The position numbers and the translations under genes are program-made. Of a DNA stretch of 64,000 bases, positions 55,287 to 64,000 are shown in pieces. The notes below the pieces were generated by a model that was not told the DNA's origin, did not search any database, and saw only the letters and a list, made by a program, of their open reading frames with translations. Origin of the DNA: Deltaproteobacteria bacterium (GTDB taxonomy: Bacteria; Desulfobacterota; Desulfomonilia; UBA1062); NCBI GenBank assembly GCA_029552245.1, contig JAKPDW010000038.1, positions 1 to 64,000 on the forward strand, read 5' to 3'. The first letter of the stretch is position 1. Each line of letters starts with the position of its first letter.

Positions 55287-57737
55287 TCAGCGGGGCGACT
55301 CGTCCTCGTCTTCGTCTTCTCCCACGTACCTGGTGAAGTCCACGATCTTCTCGTCCTCGCGCAGTCGGATCACCCTGACGCCCTGGGCGGAACGCGTCTT
55401 GGTCGTACGGACTTGATTGACCCCGAGCCGTATGATCTGTCCGGAGCTCGATATGATCATGAGCTCGTCGGAATCCCTCACGACCCTGAGCCCGATGAGG
55501 TCGCCGGTCTTCCGGGTGATGTTCACGGTGTAAACGCCTTTTCCCGCGCGGTTCTGAACCGGGTACTTGCTCACCGGCGTCTTCTTGCCGAATCCGTTCT
55601 CGGTGAGGTTGATGACCATGGCGTCATCGTCCGTGACAACATCCATGCCCACCACCGTATCGTTCTCGTCAAGCCGTATGGCGCGCACACCCGCCGCCTG
55701 GCGGCCCATAACGCGGACCTGGTGTGCGGGGAACATGATGGCCTTTCCCTGCCTGGACGCAACGATGATCTTCGTGTTTCCGGTCGTGAGGCGCGCCGAT
55801 ATCACCTCGTCCCCCTGTTCCAGGGAACATGCGATGATGCCGGTTCTCAGGATGTTCCTGAAGTTTTTCAGCTCGGTCCTCTTGATGTACCCCTTGGCCG
55901 TCACCATCGCCACCTCGGCCTCGGCCTCGAGGTCTGATGCGGCGAGAATGGCGCAGATACGCTCGTCCTTGTGGATCGGGCGGATGTTCACTATGGGCAC
56001 GCCCTTGAGCGCACGGTCACGCTCGGGGATCTCGTACACCTTCGTGTGGTACACCCGCCCCTTGGTGGTGAAGTAGAGGATGGAGGTATGGTTGCTCGCC
56101 ACGAAGATATGCTCTATGAAGTCGTCGTCGGACATGGAGGCGCCCCTGACGCCCACGCCGCCGCGTTTCTGCGTGCGGTATTTGTCGATCTCCGTGCGCT
56201 TCATGTAACCCTTCCGGGTTATGGTGACGACCATCTTGTCGTCTGGGATGAGGTCCTCCACGTTGAACTCCCCGATACCGCCCTGGACGATCATGCTGCG
56301 CCTGTCGTCCTTGAAGGCCTCGGCGATGTCGGAAATCTCCTGTTTAATGACATCCATGAGCACCGCCTTGTCCGACAGGATCCTGTTGAGCCTCTCGATC
56401 TCTCTCGTGAGGGATGCGTGCTCCGATGCGAGCTTTTCTCTCTCGAGCCCGGTCAGCCTCTGGAGGCGCATGTCAAGGATGGCCTGGGCCTGGGCTTCCG
56501 TGAACGAGAACCTCTCCATCAGCCTCAGGCGCGCATCCGCCACGTCAGCCGAGGCCTTGATGATGGCGACGATCTCGTCGATGTGCTCGAGGGCCTTCAG
56601 GAGACCTTCGAGGATATGAACGCGGTCTTTGGCCTTGTTCAGCTCGAACAGGCTGCGTCTCGTGACGACCTCCTCCCTGAAGTCGAGGAAGGCCCGGAGC
56701 ATGTCCATCAGCCCCATGACGCACGGCCTGCCGTTGTGGATGGCGAGCATGTTCATGGAGAAGGAGCTTTGGAGGGATGTGAGCTTGTAGAGCTGGTTTT
56801 CGATCACCTCGGCCGGAACGGCCTTCTTGAGCTCCACGACAACCCGCATGCCATCCTTGTCCGACTCGTCCCGGATGGTTGAGATGCCGTCGATCTTCTT
56901 TTCGTTCGCAAGGATCGCGATCCTCTCGACGAGGTCCGACTTGTTCACGGTGTACGGGATCTCCGTGATGATCAGGCGCGTCCTGCCGTCTTCCTCCTCC
57001 CTCGTCACCTTGCCCCTCAAGATGATGATCCCCCTGCCGGTGGCGTAAGCCTTTGCGATCTCGCCGCCGTCGAAGATGATCCCACCCGTGGGGAAGTCGG
57101 GACCCGGGAGCACCTTCATGATATCGCGGAGCTCGCAGGCGGGATTCTCTATGAGGGTGACCAGGGCCCTCGAGAGTTCCGCTAGGTTGTGCGGCGGTAT
57201 GCTCGTCGCCATGCCCACCGCTATGCCCGAGGACCCGTTCAGGAGCAGGGCCGGTATCCTCGAGGGGAGCACGTCGGGCTCCTGGAGAGACTCGTCGTAG
57301 TTGGGATGGAATCCGACGGTGTCCTTGTCGATATCCGCAAGCATCTCCTCTGCGAGCCTGGACATCCGTATTTCCGTATAACGCATGGCAGCGGGAGGGT
57401 CGCCGTCTATGCTCCCGAAGTTCCCTTGGCCGTCCACGAGCGTGTATCTCATGGAAAACGGCTGGGCCATGCGCACGATGGCATCGTAGACCGCCGCATC
57501 CCCGTGGGGATGGTACTTGCCTATCACGTCGCCTACGATACGGGCCGATTTCTTGTATGGCTTGTTGTGCGTGTTGCCGGCCTCCATCATGGCGTACAGG
57601 ATCCGCCTGTGAACGGGCTTGAGCCCGTCTCTCGCGTCTGGGATGGCCCTCCCGATGATGACGCTCATGGAGTAATCGAGGTAAGAGCGTCTCATTTCCT
57701 GGTCTATGGCTACCGTCGTGATCTTCGTGGAATTCAT
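55287..57737 (-). CDS. gyrA: DNA gyrase subunit A
   Basis: An 816-residue gyrase A. The catalytic Tyr120 is in AMRYTEIRM. The quinolone-resistance region reads [18 protein letters not shown]: the position of E. coli Ser83 is Ala, while the Asp87 position is kept. The C-terminal beta-pinwheel with a GyrA-box-like segment ([10 protein letters not shown]) follows; the acidic tail ends [12 protein letters not shown]. The ATG at 57737 has AAGGAG upstream. It follows gyrB in one operon (31-bp gap). Confidence 0.97.
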   Translation of the reverse strand: MNSTKITTVAIDQEMRRSYLDYSMSVIIGRAIPDARDGLKPVHRRILYAMMEAGNTHNKPYKKSARIVGDVIGKYHPHGDAAVYDAIVRMAQPFSMRYTLVDGQGNFGSIDGDPPAAMRYTEIRMSRLAEEMLADIDKDTVGFHPNYDESLQEPDVLPSRIPALLLNGSSGIAVGMATSIPPHNLAELSRALVTLIENPACELRDIMKVLPGPDFPTGGIIFDGGEIAKAYATGRGIIILRGKVTREEEDGRTRLIITEIPYTVNKSDLVERIAILANEKKIDGISTIRDESDKDGMRVVVELKKAVPAEVIENQLYKLTSLQSSFSMNMLAIHNGRPCVMGLMDMLRAFLDFREEVVTRRSLFELNKAKDRVHILEGLLKALEHIDEIVAIIKASADVADARLRLMERFSFTEAQAQAILDMRLQRLTGLEREKLASEHASLTREIERLNRILSDKAVLMDVIKQEISDIAEAFKDDRRSMIVQGGIGEFNVEDLIPDDKMVVTITRKGYMKRTEIDKYRTQKRGGVGVRGASMSDDDFIEHIFVASNHTSILYFTTKGRVYHTKVYEIPERDRALKGVPIVNIRPIHKDERICAILAASDLEAEAEVAMVTAKGYIKRTELKNFRNILRTGIIACSLEQGDEVISARLTTGNTKIIVASRQGKAIMFPAHQVRVMGRQAAGVRAIRLDENDTVVGMDVVTDDDAMVINLTENGFGKKTPVSKYPVQNRAGKGVYTVNITRKTGDLIGLRVVRDSDELMIISSSGQIIRLGVNQVRTTKTRSAQGVRVIRLREDEKIVDFTRYVGEDEDEDESPR

Positions 57738-57768
57738 CAAGGCTCCTTTATTGCGGGAAGGGGACAGG

Positions 57769-61310
<3,542 letters not shown>

Positions 61311-61499
61311 CTTTTATCCTCCTGATGAAACCTTCCATAGAATAGAAAGAACGTGTCGATATGTACACAACTCTCCCAACCCACCGAACATACTGTTCAT
61401 CCATACTGTGGAGGCATGTCGGAAACAAGGAGCGGATCGTGTCGGGGGAAGCGGTCCTGTCGACATGTAGAGAAGGTGTTCATAACCATGTAGGTGACC
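61311..61499. other. AT-richer gap between parB and dnaN, possible origin-proximal region
   Basis: About 190 bases, richer in A/T than the surroundings. It holds the dnaN leader. Several words resemble DnaA boxes at two mismatches (TGTTCATAA near 61479), so this is suggestive only. Confidence 0.3.
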
Positions 61500-62354
61500 T
61501 CACGAGAGCATCGGTTCGCTGGAACGCGACAGAAAGGATACGATCCGTTCCAGTTCCTCTTTGGAAGAGACCTCTATGGTGATCCTGCCGTGCTTTCTCG
61601 TCCAGGAACAGATGACCCGGGTGGAGAGGATGTCGGTAAGGTGAGCAGAGATGCCGTCGAGATAAGGGTCGGAGGCCTTGCGCCTGGGGGCGGTCTTTTT
61701 GAGTTGGGCCCTCCTCTCTGCCTCCCTGACGCTCATGCCTTTCGATATGATCTGGCGATAGAGGTTGAGCCGGTCCTCCTCGCTTTCCATCATGAGGATG
61801 GCCCTCGCATGACCAGGGGTGAGGGACCCATCCCTCAGGGACTTCTTCATGTCCTCGGGAAGGCCCAGGAGCCTGAGAGAATTGCTTATGGTGGACCTAT
61901 CCTTCATGACCGAGTCGGCGATTTCCTGGTGTGTCAAGCCGAACTGTTCCCTGAGGGTCGCGTACGCTTCCGCCTCTTCCATGGGATTCAGGTCCTCACG
62001 CTGGAGGTTCTCTATGAGGGAGAGCTTGAACGATGTATCGTCGGACACGTCCTTGACTATGGCAGGTACCTTCTCGAGCCCGGCGATGCGGCAAGCGTGA
62101 TACCTGCGCTCGCCCGCGATGATCTCGTAGCGGTTGTTCACCCGTCTTACCAGGATAGGGGAAATGAGACCGTGCATCTTGATGGACTGGGCGAGCTCGT
62201 TCAACTTCTCACCAACCATGTTCTTCCGCGGTTGAATGGGATTGGGGCGAATGTCTCCCAAGGGAAGCTCTATAACGTCCGCTATGGACGTTGCCCTGGT
62301 ATCCGCAGGGATGAGGGCGTCTATCCCCTTACCGAGACGAGGTCTTGTCTTCAT
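61500..62354 (-). CDS. parB: Chromosome partitioning protein ParB (CTP-binding family)
   Basis: A 284-residue ParB that loads at parS and spreads. The opening MKTRPRLGKGIDALI is typical. The nucleotide/arginine patch GERRYHACRIAG and IENLQREDLNPMEEAEAY are conserved, followed by the helix-turn-helix LTHQEIADSVMKDRSTISNS and a dimerisation tail. Its start overlaps the end of parA by 26 bases, so the two are coupled. Confidence 0.96.
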   Translation of the reverse strand: MKTRPRLGKGIDALIPADTRATSIADVIELPLGDIRPNPIQPRKNMVGEKLNELAQSIKMHGLISPILVRRVNNRYEIIAGERRYHACRIAGLEKVPAIVKDVSDDTSFKLSLIENLQREDLNPMEEAEAYATLREQFGLTHQEIADSVMKDRSTISNSLRLLGLPEDMKKSLRDGSLTPGHARAILMMESEEDRLNLYRQIISKGMSVREAERRAQLKKTAPRRKASDPYLDGISAHLTDILSTRVICSWTRKHGRITIEVSSKEELERIVSFLSRSSEPMLS

Positions 62355-63123
62355 GGGAAACCTCCCTGTTCATGATTTCCCTTGCGAGCATCAGGTAGTG
62401 CTGCGCACCCTTCGACGTGATATCGTACAGGCAAATGGGGAGACCGTGACTCGGGGCCTCGCACAATCTTGTATTCCGTGGGATCACGGTGTCGAATACC
62501 TGGGAAGAGAAGTGTTCACGGAGATTCGAGGATATCTCGTGGCTGAGTCGAGTTCGCGAGTCGAACATGGTCAAGAGGAAGCCCTCGATACAGAGCGCAT
62601 GATTGAGACGCTTCTTGACGAGATGGAACGTGTTGAGAAGGCTCTTGAGGCCCTCGAGCGCGTAGTATTCGCATTGAACCGGGATGAGGAGCGAGTGGGC
62701 CGCGGCAAGACCGTTGAGCGTCAGGAGCCCCAAGGAAGGAGGACAGTCTATGAGGACGTAATCGAAGAGGGAAGACATCGAAGAGAAGGCATGCAACAAG
62801 ATGCGTTCCCGCTCGTTTGCGTCCATGAGCTCTACATCCGTCCCCACGAGGTCGGTATGGCTGGGGGCCAGGAAGAGGCCGGTGACCTTTGTGCCGGTCA
62901 GGATATCCTCGAGCGAGCAATCGCCGATCATCACGTGATAGATGTGACGATCACAGGATGAAGGATCGATCCCAAGACCCGTGGTGGCGTTCGCCTGTGG
63001 ATCCAGATCCACGATGAGGACCCTCCTCCCGAGAACGGCCAGGGACGCCCCGAGATTGATGGCAGTGGTGGTCTTTCCCACTCCCCCCTTCTGATTCGAG
63101 ATACAGATGATCTTGCCCTGCAC
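62329..63123 (-). CDS. parA: Chromosome partitioning ATPase ParA
   Basis: A 264-residue ParA (Soj). The Walker A motif is SNQKGGVGKTTTAIN, the A' motif VDLDPQANATTGLG and Walker B YVLIDCPPSLGLLTLN. It forms ATP-bound dimers on DNA that ParB-parS complexes follow during segregation. The GTG start at 63123 has no strong ribosome-binding site. A parS site lies 42 bases upstream. Confidence 0.96.
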   Translation of the reverse strand: MQGKIICISNQKGGVGKTTTAINLGASLAVLGRRVLIVDLDPQANATTGLGIDPSSCDRHIYHVMIGDCSLEDILTGTKVTGLFLAPSHTDLVGTDVELMDANERERILLHAFSSMSSLFDYVLIDCPPSLGLLTLNGLAAAHSLLIPVQCEYYALEGLKSLLNTFHLVKKRLNHALCIEGFLLTMFDSRTRLSHEISSNLREHFSSQVFDTVIPRNTRLCEAPSHGLPICLYDITSKGAQHYLMLAREIMNREVSHEDKTSSR

Positions 63124-63153
63124 AACCGGACCACTAACACAAGAGGAGCAAAA

Positions 63154-63162
63154 GGTGAATAA
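63154..63162. promoter_or_regulatory. DnaA-box-like nonamer
   Basis: TTATTCACC on the minus strand differs from TTATNCACA by one base. It is next to parS. Confidence 0.3.
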
Positions 63163-63164
63163 CC

Positions 63165-63180
63165 AGTTTCACGTGAAACA
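63165..63180. promoter_or_regulatory. parS site
   Basis: AGTTTCACGTGAAACA matches the 16-bp consensus TGTTTCACGTGAAACA at 15 positions; the inner 14 bases are a perfect palindrome. It lies upstream of parA-parB, whose ParB product should bind it. Confidence 0.9.
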
Positions 63181-63295
63181 AAAATGGAAAGAAATCAATG
63201 ACTTATAAGCCATGTGTCACGGAAATGGTCTTTAGGGGCCACAGAAGCTGGTTCATGATGCATGAAAGGTGCCGGCGATCAGGATGCGCAGGACG

Positions 63296-63829
63296 TTAAT
63301 CAAATGAGAACATTCTCCCATGCGGGAAGAACAGGAGAACGTTACACAAAACGAGGAGCAGGACGACGATCCAGGCCATGGTTATGTCGCTTTTTCGATT
63401 CACGATGTGTTCCTTGAGGTGCAAGAACCCATCTGCGATCGTCTCTTTGGGTACGCGAGACTCGATCTCCTCAACGAGGGAGGAAAACCTCTCGAAGTTG
63501 TTAGGTATCAGGAGGTTTTTCCGGGCGGTGAGAGCTATGAACTGACGCGAGCCAAAACGTATGCCGTCCACCCTCTTGATCTCGTCAAAGGGCGCTTTCG
63601 CCGTCCCGAAGAGCCCCCGTAGGGATATGCCCGTTTCATCGAGTACGACCCGCTTGATCATGTTGTTCACCGTGAACAGGTAGAAGAGGATGACGAGGAG
63701 CGAGGCCATGACCACGTACCTCGTTTCGTAACCCCTGCGAAAGACATCGAGGAAAACGGGAAGGGAAATGACGAGGGCGATCGCCATGGGGACGACGAGC
63801 GCCCTTTTGATCTTGTAAACGTTTTTCAT
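63296..63829 (-). CDS. Membrane protein with PH-like domain
   Basis: A 177-residue membrane protein of unknown function. Two N-terminal helices (about residues 11-26 and 38-56) are followed by a soluble part that resembles bacterial PH domains (VVLDETGISLRGLFGTAKAP, FDEIKRVDGIRFGSRQFIAL), then a C-terminal helix near residues 150-168 (MAWIVVLLLVLCNVLLFF). It stands between parA and the divergent phosphatase gene. Base composition is a little lower in GC than neighbours. Confidence 0.7.
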   Translation of the reverse strand: MKNVYKIKRALVVPMAIALVISLPVFLDVFRRGYETRYVVMASLLVILFYLFTVNNMIKRVVLDETGISLRGLFGTAKAPFDEIKRVDGIRFGSRQFIALTARKNLLIPNNFERFSSLVEEIESRVPKETIADGFLHLKEHIVNRKSDITMAWIVVLLLVLCNVLLFFPHGRMFSFD

Positions 63830-63872
63830 CTATTCCATGATGACACAAACGGTCATGTCACGCAAGGAAGAC

Positions 63873-64000
63873 ATGCTGGCTTTCGCTGTCGATCTCGCAC
63901 AGAAGGCCGCCCTGATGGCACTCCACGGCGCACGGGACATGGAAGGCGTCGAGGTCTCCATGAAGTCGCCCACGGAGGTGGTCACGAGCATCGACAGGAA
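63873..64000 (+). CDS. Inositol monophosphatase family protein (partial)
   Basis: Only the first 42 residues are in the window. MLAFAVDLAQKAALMALHG and SPTEVVTSIDR match the N-terminus of the inositol-monophosphatase/SuhB family, where the (D/E)xVTxxDR segment is conserved. AAGGAAG precedes the ATG at 63873; starts at 63855 or 63840 are possible. The active-site residues lie beyond the edge. Confidence 0.65.
   Translation, partial: MLAFAVDLAQKAALMALHGARDMEGVEVSMKSPTEVVTSIDR

Overview
The window is about 64 kb of GC-rich bacterial chromosome, densely coding, with strong G/C bias at third codon positions. It shows no insertion sequences, prophage, CRISPR arrays or RNA genes that I can recognise. 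Gene content fits a Gram-negative, probably anaerobic or oxygen-sensitive, deltaproteobacterial (Desulfobacterota-like) organism: periplasmic binding proteins and lipoproteins, a rubrerythrin/Fur peroxide-defence operon, acyl-CoA oxidation genes, a cobalamin-dependent methionine synthase split into two genes, PilZ and HDOD signalling proteins, and a DivIVA-domain protein. The taxonomic statement is an inference from gene content only.

Layout. 1-5394: end of an ACT-domain protein, then two paralogous LivJ-type binding proteins followed by a hybrid histidine kinase, with no permease or ATPase genes. 5793-13316: an acyl-CoA catabolic locus. A six-gene minus-strand operon (histidine phosphatase, ACAD10/11-type acyl-CoA dehydrogenase, TetR regulator, APH-type kinase, SDR, 3-hydroxyacyl-CoA dehydrogenase) diverges from etfB-etfA. 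A perfect 14-bp palindrome lies between the two promoters. 13380-17517: a second hybrid kinase with a multi-pass membrane sensor, a gamma-carbonic anhydrase and an unknown membrane protein. 17833-21832: a Fur/rubrerythrin/thioredoxin-like/1-Cys peroxiredoxin operon, and divergently a CcdA-like plus TlpA-like pair. 22199-25296: methionine synthase core and its separate activation protein. 25643-30059: an orphan ADP-forming acyl-CoA synthetase alpha-type protein with a ketopantoate-reductase-family protein, a B12-binding radical SAM protein and a small PilZ protein.

30063-38152: moaA, ogt, a MinD/FlhG-like ATPase and smc on the minus strand, diverging from yggT-divIVA-yggU, then a CBS-ACT protein. 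38250-45491: a housekeeping operon transcribed rho-rpmE-prfA-prmC-murA-hisD-tRNA nucleotidyltransferase. 45784-48470: an HDOD protein and a GAF-guanylate/adenylate cyclase. 48610-55217: moeA, a DksA-like protein, a PurS-PurL fusion, purQ and a TatT-like lipoprotein. 55287-63123: gyrA, gyrB, dnaN, parB and parA, all minus strand, with an almost perfect parS site just upstream of parA. This end of the window is therefore probably close to the replication origin, although dnaA and recF are not present. The window ends in an inositol-monophosphatase-family gene.

The most interesting locus is the acyl-CoA operon. An APH-type kinase next to an ACAD10/11-type dehydrogenase, an SDR and a hydroxyacyl-CoA dehydrogenase resembles the mammalian ACAD10/11 and Pseudomonas lva routes for 4-hydroxy acids, which phosphorylate a 4-hydroxyacyl-CoA. 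The TetR operator would couple it to the divergent ETF. Second is the pair of orphan binding proteins beside a hybrid kinase, a possible binding-protein-dependent sensor. All coordinates and motifs were read by eye; no database searches were run.
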